DNA of 38,329 bases. Origin: Deltaproteobacteria bacterium. GTDB taxonomy: Bacteria; Bdellovibrionota; JACOXK01. A program made the translations under genes and the position numbers. The notes under the pieces are model-generated. The model ran no database searches. It saw nothing but the letters and a program-made list of their open reading frames with translations, and had not been told where the DNA came from. Location: NCBI GenBank assembly GCA_016186995.1, contig JACPKQ010000008.1:1-38329 (forward strand). The letters run 5' to 3'. Shown here piece after piece: positions 1-7,816 of the stretch. Every line of letters begins with the position of its first letter. The stretch's first letter is position 1.

Positions 1-272
1 CCTACCAACTAGCTGATGGGCCGCGGGCTCATCCCCAAGCGATAGCTTTCGTGAAGAGGCCATCCTTTGACCTCGAGGTCCGAAGACCCTGTGGTCTTAT
101 GTGGTATTAGCCCGCCTTTCGGCAGGTTGTCCCACTCTTGAGGGCAGATTACCCACGTGTTACGCACCCGTGCGCCACTTTACTCATTTCCGAAGAAACT
201 TTCTCGTTCGACTTGCATGTTTGAAGCACGCCGCCAGCGTTCGTTCTGAGCCAGGATCAAACTCTCCAATTG
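1..272 (-). rRNA. rrs: 16S ribosomal RNA, 5' part (cut by window edge)
   Basis: Read on the minus strand, this begins with the universal 16S start (AGAGTTTGATCCTGGCTCAG, whose GAGTTTG begins at position 264). It continues through conserved blocks such as AACGAACGCTGGCGGCGTG, GCAAGTCGAACG and GCGCACGGGTGCGTAACACG. Only about the first 270 bases are present; the gene runs off the left edge. The 5' end at 272 is set by alignment in memory to E. coli numbering and may be off by a few bases. The sequence style fits a deltaproteobacterium-like lineage, but I cannot classify it further by eye. Short open frames read across this segment are not genes. Confidence 0.97.
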
Positions 273-448
273 AAAATTTGTGTAGGCCAACGCTGACCTA
301 CATACTGGCTAATCACCGAACTCTTGGAAATCAACTTAAATAATCCAAAGGAATTTGGATTGTTATGTGCTGATATGTGCTATTTAGTTTTCAAAGACCC
401 ATCTCTTTAAAGTTTGAGAGCCAGACTTCCTCGATAATAACTTTCTGA
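273..448 (-). other. 16S rRNA leader with processing stems and boxA-like element
   Basis: This is the transcribed leader between the rRNA promoter and mature 16S. It holds a perfect 8-bp hairpin at 342-361 (AATCCAAA / TTTGGATT) and a 6-bp stem at 281-302 (TGTAGG / CCTACA). At 387-398 there is a boxA-like antitermination element, read GTCTTTGAAAAC on the minus strand. The 281-302 stem lies where an RNase III processing stem would be expected, but its 3' partner lies outside the window. Confidence 0.6.
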
Positions 449-475
449 ATTATATGAGTGACGTTTCTCTGTCAA
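449..475 (-). promoter_or_regulatory. rRNA operon promoter
   Basis: On the minus strand there is a consensus -35 TTGACA (470-475) and a consensus -10 TATAAT (449-454), separated by 15 bp. The spacer is short for a sigma-70 promoter, but both hexamers are perfect. It lies directly upstream of the 16S leader and 19 bp downstream of the stop codon of the preceding minus-strand gene, so the rRNA operon should have its own strong start. Confidence 0.75.
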
Positions 476-493
476 CAAAGAAAAACAAAAAAC

Positions 494-1549
494 TTACTCA
501 TTCTTCCAATCTGCTAAAAAAATATTGGTTTCACCCTGAAGTTCTGCATTTCGGTTAGAAGCAAAAACAAGCTTTTTTCCATCTCTTGTAAACATCGGGA
601 AACCATCAAAAGATGGAGAGAATGTTATTTGTTCTAAGCCACTCCCGTCAATATTAATTATGAATAAATCAAAATTTCTCCCCTTTGGATCCTTGTGGTT
701 TGATGAAAAAATGATCCGTTTATCGTCAGGATGGAAAAAAGGGGCAAAATTAGCCCCTGTTAAGTTCGTTACTTGTTTTTTATTGGAACCATCGCGATCC
801 ATCACAAAAATGTGCAAGTTCATCGGACGAATTTTATTTTCTTTTAAAAGGTTTTTATAATCAGTTATTTCCTCTTGAGTTTGAGGATGGTAAGCACGAT
901 ACACAATCATTTTTCCGTCAAAAGAAAAGAAAGCGCCCCCATCGTATCCCAGCTCATGCGTCAGTTTTTTTACATTTTTTCCATCTAGATCCATTGTATA
1001 AATATTAAGATCTCCGTCTCGAATGCTTGTAAAAACAAGACTTGTTCCATCTGGAGAAAGCGTTGCTTCAGCATCATATCCAGGAGTTTCTGTAAGCCTC
1101 TCCACACTTTTTCCATCTAGATCAGCAGAAAAAATATCATAATCATCTAAAGGCCACACGTAGCCTTTTGTAAAATCGGGTTTAGGCGGGCATTCTGAGC
1201 TTACAAGATGAGTTGAAGAATAAATAATTCTTTCTTCATTTTTCAAAAAATAGGAACAGGTCGTTCTACCTTGTCCTGTACTCACCATTTTTTTATGGGT
1301 TCCGTCAAGTTTCATTGTATAAATTTGATCGCACTTTCTACCTTCACGTGTAGATTGAAAAATAAGTTTTTTTTCATCATATGAAAAATAAGCTTCAGCA
1401 TTCTCTCCACCAAATGTAAGCTGTTTAAGTCTTTTGAAATGTTTTTCTTCTGGAAAAACTATTTTTTTTTCAAAGGCTCTATTTTTAAAGTAAATAATGC
1501 TTGCAACAGCAAAGATAAGTGCAAGCGCTAGAAAACCAATCTTTTTCAT
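494..1549 (-). CDS. TolB-like PD40 beta-propeller protein, exported or membrane-anchored
   Basis: A 351-aa protein with an N-terminal hydrophobic signal or anchor (about residues 4-21). It is followed by repeated PD40/TolB-type blades, each reading roughly aspFSPDGxxlvFxSxRdG-dxdIYxMdlDGxnxkxLT. Examples are LTFGGENAEAYFSYDEKKL, TLSPDGTSLVFTSIRDG and LYTMDLDG-like segments in the middle and C-terminal half. Family knowledge: such proteins form periplasmic six-bladed propellers, and TolB itself belongs to the Tol-Pal envelope system. This one lacks the TolB N-terminal domain and has no tol or pal neighbours, so I call it only TolB-like. It lies upstream of the rRNA promoter on the same strand. 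Confidence 0.75.
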   Translation of the reverse strand: MKKIGFLALALIFAVASIIYFKNRAFEKKIVFPEEKHFKRLKQLTFGGENAEAYFSYDEKKLIFQSTREGRKCDQIYTMKLDGTHKKMVSTGQGRTTCSYFLKNEERIIYSSTHLVSSECPPKPDFTKGYVWPLDDYDIFSADLDGKSVERLTETPGYDAEATLSPDGTSLVFTSIRDGDLNIYTMDLDGKNVKKLTHELGYDGGAFFSFDGKMIVYRAYHPQTQEEITDYKNLLKENKIRPMNLHIFVMDRDGSNKKQVTNLTGANFAPFFHPDDKRIIFSSNHKDPKGRNFDLFIINIDGSGLEQITFSPSFDGFPMFTRDGKKLVFASNRNAELQGETNIFLADWKNE

Positions 1550-1619
1550 ATACGAGAAAATTAGATAATTCTAAACTAAAAGGCAAGTTTATTGTGAACA
1601 CTACCCTTATTTTAGAGAT

Positions 1620-1958
1620 TTAAGCCGAGAAAGACTCTCCGCAACTGCAACTACCTGTTGAATTAGGGTTTTTGAAACGAAACCCACTTTGCATAAGATC
1701 TTCAACATAATCAATTTCAGTTCCTTTAATAAAAAGGGCTGTTTTAGGATCTAAAAAAATCTTAATACCATAAAACTCTAAAACTTTATCTTTCTCAGAT
1801 GGTTTTTCTTCGATATCCATTTTATATTGATAACCAGCACACCCTCCACCCAACACTTTAATGCGCAGGCCATAGCCTTGTTTATTTTGTTTTTCTAACA
1901 TAGACTTTACCTGCTTGGCTGCATTTTGTGTGAATGTTACAGGAGTTTGTTCCGTCAT
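1620..1958 (-). CDS. erpA: A-type iron-sulfur cluster carrier (ErpA/IscA family)
   Basis: A 112-aa HesB/IscA-fold protein that delivers Fe-S clusters to apo-proteins. The three cluster-binding cysteines are visible: C40 in GGGCAGYQY, and C104 and C106 in the C-terminal GSCSCGESF. The usual Cys-Gly-Cys is Cys-Ser-Cys here, which the family tolerates. The length is typical. The ATG at 1958 is preceded by a good ribosome-binding site (GAGGTGAT). ErpA, IscA and SufA cannot be told apart with certainty by sequence alone, and no isc or suf genes flank it. Fe-S users in this window that could need such a carrier include LipA and the ferredoxin. Confidence 0.85.
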   Translation of the reverse strand: MTEQTPVTFTQNAAKQVKSMLEKQNKQGYGLRIKVLGGGCAGYQYKMDIEEKPSEKDKVLEFYGIKIFLDPKTALFIKGTEIDYVEDLMQSGFRFKNPNSTGSCSCGESFSA

Positions 1959-2111
1959 GAATCACCTCTTTAAAGTTGAGTTTAAGCTATCAAATAACAC
2001 CCTTCAAATCAAGAACTCACAAGAACTTCAAAAATCGAAAGAAGGTAGAAGCTTTTAAAGCTTGAAAATATCCTCTAAAATGGTTTAAAACAAAGAATCA
2101 TGGAGGCAAAT

Positions 2112-2486
2112 ATGAAAACTTTCATTTTAATCATTTTCTTAAATATCGCCGTTTTTGGCTGTACACAAAAAAATAAAACTGAAACAACAGCGCTTCCCTC
2201 GCAACTGACAACACAGACTGAGTCACAAGAAGGAGAAAAAGCACCTTATGAAATAAAAGGGGAAACTGTTTCAGTGAATAACCAGTACTGCGCTGTATCT
2301 CACTCAAAAATGGAAAAAGAAGATTTAGGAAAATGGACAAATACAGTTGAATACAAAGGAGATAACCCACAATTTAAAGGTAAAAAATTAGTTTTCAATC
2401 AATGCTGTGGTGGCTGTATTCAAAGATTTCCACAAATGTGGAGTGACGAGCAAGATCAAATTATGCAATTTCATGGGTTAGAATAA
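2112..2486 (+). CDS. Small lipoprotein with YHS/TRASH-like cysteine motif
   Basis: I place the start at ATG 2112, because GGAGG (2102-2106) lies 5 bases upstream; the in-frame ATG at 2100 has none. The protein is 124 aa with a lipobox (AVFGC) giving an acylated cysteine near residue 17, then a polar Ser/Thr/Gln linker. The C-terminal half resembles a YHS-like metal-binding unit: NQYCAVSHSKM, then KGKKLVFNQCCGGCIQRFP, comparable to the family pattern C-P-V-x(2)-M ... GKxYxFCxxxCxxxF. Such domains bind copper or other soft metals; that role is inference here. It is followed after 14 bases by the metallo-beta-lactamase-fold hydrolase, probably in one operon. Confidence 0.65.
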   Translation: MKTFILIIFLNIAVFGCTQKNKTETTALPSQLTTQTESQEGEKAPYEIKGETVSVNNQYCAVSHSKMEKEDLGKWTNTVEYKGDNPQFKGKKLVFNQCCGGCIQRFPQMWSDEQDQIMQFHGLE

Positions 2487-2500
2487 AACAGGAGAACAAG

Positions 2501-3142
2501 GTGAGCCAATTTGAAATTATACAAAAAGAAATAGGCCCTATGGAAAACTTTGTTTACCTCATTGGAGATAAACAAACAAAAAAGGCCGCTATTGTAGATC
2601 CGGGGTGGGATGCAGAAGCTATTTCAAAAATGGCTCATGATGCAGGATATAGCATTACAGATATTCTTGTTTCACACACCCATTTTGATCACGTCAATGC
2701 TTTAGGGGATCTTCTTAAAAAATTAGACGCCACAGTTCATGTTCATAAGTCTGAGGCTCCTTATTTAAAAAGTGCCCAAGGAAATATTAAACCTTCTGAA
2801 AGTGGAGATGTTTTGGAACTTGGAAGTACAAAGATAAGATTTATTCACACCCCAGGACACACACCTGGCTCACAATGTTTTCATGTGGATGACAACCTCA
2901 TTTCAGGAGATACCCTTTTTATTAACGGCTGCGGAAGGTGCGATTTACCGGGCGGAAATCCAGAAGAGATGTATGAGAGTCTTCACAATAAACTGATGAA
3001 ATTAAAAGATACAACAACCCTTTACCCAGGGCATAATTATGCCGCAACAAAAACCTCAACAATATCGAAAGAAAAAGAAAACAACCCTTTCATGCTTAAA
3101 GAATCACTCGAAGATTTTCTACGATTAAGAATGGGCCTCTAG
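2501..3142 (+). CDS. Metallo-beta-lactamase-fold hydrolase (glyoxalase II / ETHE1-like)
   Basis: A 213-aa single-domain enzyme. The di-metal motifs are complete: HTHFDH (residues 59-64), H120 in TPGHTPGS, D137 in SGDTLF and H178 in PGHNY. A GRCDLPGG segment follows the aspartate and a TI-x-E-x(4)-NP segment lies near the end, both typical of the glyoxalase II/persulfide dioxygenase branch. The substrate could be a glutathione-like thioester or a persulfide; the sequence alone does not decide. The start is GTG at 2501 with AGGAG at 2490-2494. It probably forms an operon with the preceding YHS-like lipoprotein. Its 3' end overlaps the convergent ygfZ gene by 18 bases. Confidence 0.85.
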   Translation: MSQFEIIQKEIGPMENFVYLIGDKQTKKAAIVDPGWDAEAISKMAHDAGYSITDILVSHTHFDHVNALGDLLKKLDATVHVHKSEAPYLKSAQGNIKPSESGDVLELGSTKIRFIHTPGHTPGSQCFHVDDNLISGDTLFINGCGRCDLPGGNPEEMYESLHNKLMKLKDTTTLYPGHNYAATKTSTISKEKENNPFMLKESLEDFLRLRMGL

Positions 3143-4135
3143 AAAAGGAAGATTTACACGTTTACAAGAAATATGAGTTGTCTCTGTTTTAATAACAAGC
3201 TTGTCTTGAGTTTCTCTCCAATCATATTTTATAAAACCAAGTGCAATGTTTTTTTGAAGCCCTAACGAATAAGCAGTGCTTGTTATCCACCCCACCCTTT
3301 GGTCGTCTTTAAAAATTTCATCTCCGTGATTGGGAAGTTGTTTACCCTCTAAAATAAAACCCACAACAAGTTTATTCACATGCCCACGGTATTTTATTTT
3401 AGCTATGGTTTCCTGCCCTGTATAACACTGCTTGTCGTAGTGAACCGCGTCTTCAAAACCCTTCAACTCTAAGGGTATTGTTTTTTCCCCAACTTCGTTG
3501 GGATATTGAGAAAGGCCAGCCTCTATTCGAAGCATATCAAAAACCTTAAAACCTATGGGTTCTGCCCCCTCTCTTAAAACTTCTAAATAAACGTCATGGG
3601 TTTTTTCTTTGGGAACAAGAACATCAAAACCTTGAAACCGTGATCGAGGAACTTTGGCAACATGACACGTGTGAAAGGAAACATGATTGTAATTTTTAAG
3701 CACCTCGAGTTTGACCCATTTTTTTAAAAGGTGAGAAGAATTCTTTCCTTGAAAATGGAAAATATCCCAATCCTGTGACACATCAAAAATTTCTACTTGG
3801 TCTGCCACAATGTATTTATTAAAGGTTTTTAAAGTAACCTCTCGATTCATTTCATCTACAATAACTAAAAAATGATTCTCGAACTTTAAAACGATCATGT
3901 CAGAAATAAGGAAACCATTATGTGTCAGAAGTGTTGTATGCATTCCTTCTTGAGCTTTAAGACTCATAATTTTATTTGAAGTCATTCGATCTAAAAAATC
4001 AGCTACATCTACCCCTTCAAGCCGCAAAACTTTCTTCCAAGGCATTTTTAAAACACCTACACCTTCACACACAGTTTTATACTCTTCTTCCAGGGTTGAA
4101 TGCACTTCTTTAACTTCACACTCTTGAAACTTCAT
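3125..4135 (-). CDS. ygfZ: Folate-binding protein YgfZ (Fe-S cluster repair/assembly factor)
   Basis: A 336-aa member of the GcvT-like aminomethyltransferase fold. The YgfZ signature is present at about residues 234-242 (YDKQCYTGQE), with the conserved cysteine C237, followed by KIKYRGHVNK. Family knowledge: YgfZ/IBA57 helps maintain certain 4Fe-4S enzymes in a folate-dependent way. There are no glycine-cleavage genes nearby, which supports YgfZ over GcvT. The gene overlaps the upstream aminotransferase by 4 bases (ATGA), so they are translationally coupled. An Fe-S carrier gene (1620-1958) lies on the same strand further downstream. Confidence 0.85.
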   Translation of the reverse strand: MKFQECEVKEVHSTLEEEYKTVCEGVGVLKMPWKKVLRLEGVDVADFLDRMTSNKIMSLKAQEGMHTTLLTHNGFLISDMIVLKFENHFLVIVDEMNREVTLKTFNKYIVADQVEIFDVSQDWDIFHFQGKNSSHLLKKWVKLEVLKNYNHVSFHTCHVAKVPRSRFQGFDVLVPKEKTHDVYLEVLREGAEPIGFKVFDMLRIEAGLSQYPNEVGEKTIPLELKGFEDAVHYDKQCYTGQETIAKIKYRGHVNKLVVGFILEGKQLPNHGDEIFKDDQRVGWITSTAYSLGLQKNIALGFIKYDWRETQDKLVIKTETTHISCKRVNLPFLEAHS

Positions 4136-5463
4136 GATTTTAAAAAACCTTCAATTTTATCGAGCCCTTCTTTTATATGACTGGCTTCCTTCTGGATAAA
4201 TTTTTCAATATTAAAACTTAAACCTTTATTTTTAATAAAAGAATTTAAAACATTTTCACCTTCATAATCCACAAAGGCAAGCCTTAAGCGAAGTGAGCTT
4301 TCATCCTCTAAAAAAGCAACAGAAGGAAGTGTTGCCACGTGTTCTTTTTCCAAAAGATATTGCGAAAGATCCTGTGACTTTAGAATTCCTTTCTTTTTCA
4401 AAATATCTTTAAAGGGGGAAAAATCAGGATATTGATAAAAAGCTCCTTGGGGTTCATGAACCAGAATGCCTACTTTTTTTAATCTTTGATAAGCATAATT
4501 TTGAATGCGCTTATGAAGTGCTGTACAATTATGAATATATTTTAAAAGTGGTTCATTTTTTAAATCATAGGCCTTTACGGCTGCTAATTGAATAGGTGCC
4601 GAAACACAAGAAAAGGTTTCTGTAATAATTTTAAGAATACCTTCCTTAAGCCATGCTAATTCTTTTGGAAAAAGTGCTACCCCCAAACGATATCCGCCGC
4701 AAGATCTATCTTTTGAAATGCCTGAAGTAACAATGCTTCCCTCAGGATAAAATTCGGAGATGGAGCAAAAGGTAGCTTCGCTTTTTAGATTCCCGCCTGT
4801 GCGCCTTGCGCTAGATGCGGGAATGACAGGGGCAAAAGTGGTTAAAGCATAGATTTCATCTGAAAGAACAATGAGCTTATGTTTTCTAAAGACACAAGAA
4901 AGTTCTTCTAATTCTTTTTTTGTATATAAAAGTGCTGTTGGGTTTGAAGGGGACGTTAAAATGATAATTTTTGGATTAAACCCTTTGGCTTGTGCCTTTT
5001 TTAAATCTTCTTCTAAAAGATTTTTTGTAATTTTAAACTGCGTTTCAAAATGCGTTTGAAGAGGGATTACTTTTTTGTTGGAAAGCCTTGCCATAGGTGC
5101 ATAACTCACCCATGAAGGTGCTGGGATGAGAACATCTCCTTCCATCGCAAACAAAATATCAAAAAGCAGTTCTTTACTACCGGGCCCTATAACAATATCT
5201 TCTGGTAAGAATTGTTGATTAAAAAAATGTTTGTGAAAAGCGGACACATTTTCTCTTAAACTCAAATCTCCTTGAGAGGGTAAATACTCATTATGATGAG
5301 CATTTTCTTTTAAGGCCTCGATTATACTTTTGTGTGGTAAAAAAGGAGACTCTCCGAAGCCAAAATGAATAACTTTTTCGCCCTTTTGTCTTAATTGCCA
5401 CACCTTTTCATTCATCCACAAAGTAGGTGATTTTTCTAAAGTGCCGAGAATAGAATTGAGCAT
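4132..5463 (-). CDS. PLP-dependent aminotransferase, class I/II, with an in-frame repeat insert
   Basis: A 443-aa fold-type I aminotransferase. Visible landmarks are the SPSNPTA motif (171-177), LSDEIYA (200-206) and the PLP lysine K251 in SGISKDRSCGGYRLG, with RLRLAFVDYEG near the C-terminus. Between DEIYALTTF and the normally adjacent FYPEGSIVTSG there is an additional stretch of about 20 residues. Its core, residues 213-226, is encoded by a palindromic repeat (4788-4827). The reading frame stays open and all catalytic motifs survive, so the protein is probably functional with an extra surface loop. The substrate is unknown; the YPEG...GGYRLG style resembles aspartate/aromatic aminotransferases. 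It is coupled to ygfZ. Confidence 0.85.
   Translation of the reverse strand: MLNSILGTLEKSPTLWMNEKVWQLRQKGEKVIHFGFGESPFLPHKSIIEALKENAHHNEYLPSQGDLSLRENVSAFHKHFFNQQFLPEDIVIGPGSKELLFDILFAMEGDVLIPAPSWVSYAPMARLSNKKVIPLQTHFETQFKITKNLLEEDLKKAQAKGFNPKIIILTSPSNPTALLYTKKELEELSCVFRKHKLIVLSDEIYALTTFAPVIPASSARRTGGNLKSEATFCSISEFYPEGSIVTSGISKDRSCGGYRLGVALFPKELAWLKEGILKIITETFSCVSAPIQLAAVKAYDLKNEPLLKYIHNCTALHKRIQNYAYQRLKKVGILVHEPQGAFYQYPDFSPFKDILKKKGILKSQDLSQYLLEKEHVATLPSVAFLEDESSLRLRLAFVDYEGENVLNSFIKNKGLSFNIEKFIQKEASHIKEGLDKIEGFLKS
4788..4827 (-). repeat. GTCAT-type palindromic repeat inside the aminotransferase gene
   Basis: The ends are perfect 8-bp inverted arms, ATTCCCGC (4789-4796) and GCGGGAAT (4817-4824). 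On the minus strand the element starts GTCATTCCCGC and ends GCGGGAATC. The same termini occur in the intergenic copy at 9894-9918. Codon 213 begins exactly at its GTC, and the element is read through as V-I-P-A-S-S-A-R-R-T-G-G-N-L. Confidence 0.8.
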
Positions 5464-5534
5464 GTGGGGTCTATTTACTTAAGATGCCCGCAAAGATCAA
5501 GCCCCCGTTTCTACTAAAATCTAAAAATAAAAAT

Positions 5535-6200
5535 TTATTTTGTTTTAACTGCTACGGTTAACCCTTCACCTGTAGGAAGGATCGTAGAAAGAAAGCGATC
5601 TGATTCTGCTAAAGTTTTATTAAACTTTTGAAGTGCTGTTATTTCTTCTTCGTTTGTTTTGTCTGCAATTTTTCCAAAACCAAAGGTATTATCCCCTAAA
5701 ATAACACCCCCTATTTTTAAATTTTTTTCTGCCCATTTTAAATAAGCTGGGTAGGATTGTTTATCTGCATCAATAAAAACAAGATCAAAAGGCCCTTCTT
5801 TTTCAATTTTAGGAAGGTTTTCTAGAGCCCTCCCCAATAAAATTTTTACCTGCGATTCAAAACCTGCTTTTTTAAAAGATTCTTTGGCAACGGAAGCATG
5901 TTTTTCATGATATTCAAAAGTCCACAATCTGCCACCTTGCCCCATACCCCTTAAAATATTCACCCCTGAATAACCACCTAAGGTACCTATCTCAACAGCC
6001 TTTTTGGCACCGCACAGTCGAGTTAAAACCTCAATGTGGAGATTATCCATCTTACCCACTTGAATCATGGGTAACCCTTCTTTGTGAGAACGCTCACGAA
6101 TTTCTTTAAGAACAGAATCTTCAGGTGTAAAAATCTGTTCACAATACTTAACAATTTGAGGGTTTGAACAACCGAAATCTTTTTCCATAATTTTTGTCAT
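5535..6200 (-). CDS. SAM-dependent O-methyltransferase (catechol/caffeoyl-CoA type)
   Basis: A class I methyltransferase with motif I EIGTLGGYSG, the acidic FEYHEKH segment, FIDADKQSYPAY with the metal-binding aspartate, and GGVILGDNTFGFG. These are hallmarks of the small O-methyltransferase family that methylates catechol-like or caffeoyl-CoA substrates. The open frame extends upstream to 6314, but that extension is hydrophobic, not family-like, and overlaps the divergent exported protein. I therefore start at ATG 6200 (MTKIMEKDF); ATG 6188 is also possible. At about 221 aa the length is normal. The physiological substrate is unknown. Confidence 0.8.
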   Translation of the reverse strand: MTKIMEKDFGCSNPQIVKYCEQIFTPEDSVLKEIRERSHKEGLPMIQVGKMDNLHIEVLTRLCGAKKAVEIGTLGGYSGVNILRGMGQGGRLWTFEYHEKHASVAKESFKKAGFESQVKILLGRALENLPKIEKEGPFDLVFIDADKQSYPAYLKWAEKNLKIGGVILGDNTFGFGKIADKTNEEEITALQKFNKTLAESDRFLSTILPTGEGLTVAVKTK

Positions 6201-6273
6201 AACAAAAAGTGACTTTCTTGACAAAAGAAATATAAAGAGGAAAAGGAAGACTACGTAGTTGATAGGAGACTTT

Positions 6274-6672
6274 ATGAAAAAAGTTTTGTGTTTATTGGTT
6301 TTAAGTTTGTTCACATTTTCTATTCCCTATTCAAGCGAGAGAGATACTACCTATCTTGCAGTAGGGCTTCCACTTGAAACGCTGCAAAACGCAAGTTTTG
6401 AAAGTCTTCAAGAATATGTTACAGGCAATAATGATGTAAGCGAAGATCTACACCCCTACAAACTTAAGAAAAAAGATGTTTATAAGTATGAAATTATTGA
6501 AGTCGCCTACAAAAAAGAAAAATTAAAGGCACTTATTATTAATGTTTATTTTACGACTCCTGCCAAATGGGGAAATGATCTCGTAACACATTCTGCTTAT
6601 GTTTCGCTTTACAAAGATAAAGAAAACAAATGGCAGGCCCAAATTAAAAACGTTGAAATTATTGGTGATTAA
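6274..6672 (+). CDS. Small exported protein of unknown function
   Basis: The start is ATG 6274, preceded by AGGAG at 6264-6268; an in-frame codon at 6259 lacks a ribosome-binding site. The protein is about 132 aa with a signal peptide (KKVLCLLVLSLFTFSIPYS, cleavage near residue 20). The mature part is mixed charged and beta-rich, ending YVSLYKDKENKWQAQIKNVEI, which resembles a small lipocalin- or NTF2-like export. I do not recognise a family. It abuts the aldo/keto reductase directly (the next start codon follows its stop with no gap), so both are likely in one operon. Confidence 0.6.
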   Translation: MKKVLCLLVLSLFTFSIPYSSERDTTYLAVGLPLETLQNASFESLQEYVTGNNDVSEDLHPYKLKKKDVYKYEIIEVAYKKEKLKALIINVYFTTPAKWGNDLVTHSAYVSLYKDKENKWQAQIKNVEIIGD

Positions 6673-7527
6673 TTGAAAAGAAAAATAGGCCTGACTGGAG
6701 TTGAAGTAAATGCCATCGGTCTGGGCGCCATGCCCATTTCTATTCAAGGAAGGCCTTCTGAAGAACAAGGCATCAAAGTCATACAGGAAGCAGTTCATGC
6801 TGGTGTTAACTTCATAGATACAGCCAATGTTTATTGTTTAGATGACAGCGACATTGGACATAACGAAAGAATTATTTACAAAGCACTCAAAAATATAAAT
6901 GCACTTCAAAAAGTTTACATTGCAACAAAAGGTGGTTTGATTCGCCCAGAAGGACGTTGGGAATGCAATGCAGAGCCACAGTTTTTAAGAAAATCCTGTG
7001 AAAAAAGCCTTCAAGATCTTCATGCAGAAAGCATCTTTCTTTATCAACTTCATGCACCCGATTCTAATATTCCCTTCGAAGATTCTGTAGGAGAACTCAC
7101 AAAACTCAAAGAAGAAGGAAAAATTGAAAACATTGGGCTTTCAAATGTAAATGCAGAAGAGCTCAATGCCGCTCAAGAAATTGTACGCATTGAATCTGTT
7201 CAAAACAGGTGTAATCCAGGGCATCAAAAAGATTTAAAAAATAGTTTTACAGATCTTTGTAAAAAACAAAATGTTACTTACATTGCTTATAGCCCCGTAG
7301 GTGGAGGGTTTCATCACAAAGATTTAAGCCACCAAAAACTTTTTCTTGAGCTTTCAAAAAAATATAAAACAAGTTCTTACTGTATTATTCTTGCTTGGCT
7401 TCTTTCCAAAGGCGAACACGTTCTTCCAATCCCAGGCGCAAGCCATGTAGAAAGCATCTTAGATAGTATGAAGGCAGCACAAGTAAAACTGGAACAAGAA
7501 GATATTCAGAAAATCGATAATCTTTGA
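6673..7527 (+). CDS. Aldo/keto reductase
   Basis: A 284-aa NADPH-dependent oxidoreductase of the AKR superfamily (TIM barrel). The catalytic tetrad can be followed: Asp in FIDTANVY, Tyr in the same segment, Lys in IATKGG and His in YQLHAPD. The C-terminal cofactor-binding part LPIPGASHVESILDSM is also typical (PIPG-x(3)-H/R). The start is TTG at 6673, right after the preceding TAA, with a weak GGTGAT ribosome-binding site. The substrate is not predictable. Confidence 0.85.
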   Translation: MKRKIGLTGVEVNAIGLGAMPISIQGRPSEEQGIKVIQEAVHAGVNFIDTANVYCLDDSDIGHNERIIYKALKNINALQKVYIATKGGLIRPEGRWECNAEPQFLRKSCEKSLQDLHAESIFLYQLHAPDSNIPFEDSVGELTKLKEEGKIENIGLSNVNAEELNAAQEIVRIESVQNRCNPGHQKDLKNSFTDLCKKQNVTYIAYSPVGGGFHHKDLSHQKLFLELSKKYKTSSYCIILAWLLSKGEHVLPIPGASHVESILDSMKAAQVKLEQEDIQKIDNL

Positions 7528-7585
7528 GTTATTTAAAATCAAGGCGGCCACCCAGCGCAATTAAACTCATACAGACTTACGTGCT

Positions 7586-7619
7586 GTCATCCTGAACCCA
7601 AAGAGTGAAGGATTTCAGC
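7586..7619 (+). repeat. GTCATCCTGA-type interspersed repeat, copy 1
   Basis: It begins GTCATCCTGAAC and ends GTGAAGGATTTCAGC. It belongs to the common GTCATCCTGAG...GAAGGATCT class of bacterial interspersed palindromes and is more diverged than its neighbour at 7647. Confidence 0.65.
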
Positions 7620-7646
7620 ATTTAACATGTTGGAGTATGCACGCCC

Positions 7647-7681
7647 GTCATCCTGAGCACGAAGTGCGAAGGATCTCGTGG
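7647..7681 (+). repeat. GTCATCCTGA-type interspersed repeat, copy 2
   Basis: It begins GTCATCCTGAGCACG and ends TGCGAAGGATCTCGTGG. The central GCACGAAGTGC forms a short stem. Same class as the copy at 7586. Confidence 0.7.
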
Positions 7682-7816
7682 TTTAGATTACTAATAAGAT
7701 GACAAATAGCCTATCGTTGTCAGATTTTGTCCAAGAAGTTATAAACTTATTTTTTGACGATAATTTTTTGGCATCGATTTCAACTCTATGACCAGTAGTT
7801 ATTAAAGGGACGTAAA

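Larger units (their letters stand above)
7528..7816. other. Intergenic stretch with two palindromic repeats
   Basis: No coding sequence is seen. The left half holds two GTCATCCTGA-type repeats (7586-7619 and 7647-7681). The right half is AT-rich with no recognised element, apart from a small palindrome (CGTAAAT / ATTTACG, about 7813-7827) spanning the dinD stop codon. Confidence 0.6.

Noticed and set aside
101-343. An 80-codon open frame on the plus strand at the left edge.
   Set aside because: It is antisense to the 16S rRNA gene and its leader; no protein is supported.
6201-6314. N-terminal extension of the O-methyltransferase as a membrane anchor.
   Set aside because: The extension overlaps the start of the divergent exported protein and is not found in this enzyme family; ATG 6200 gives the normal length.
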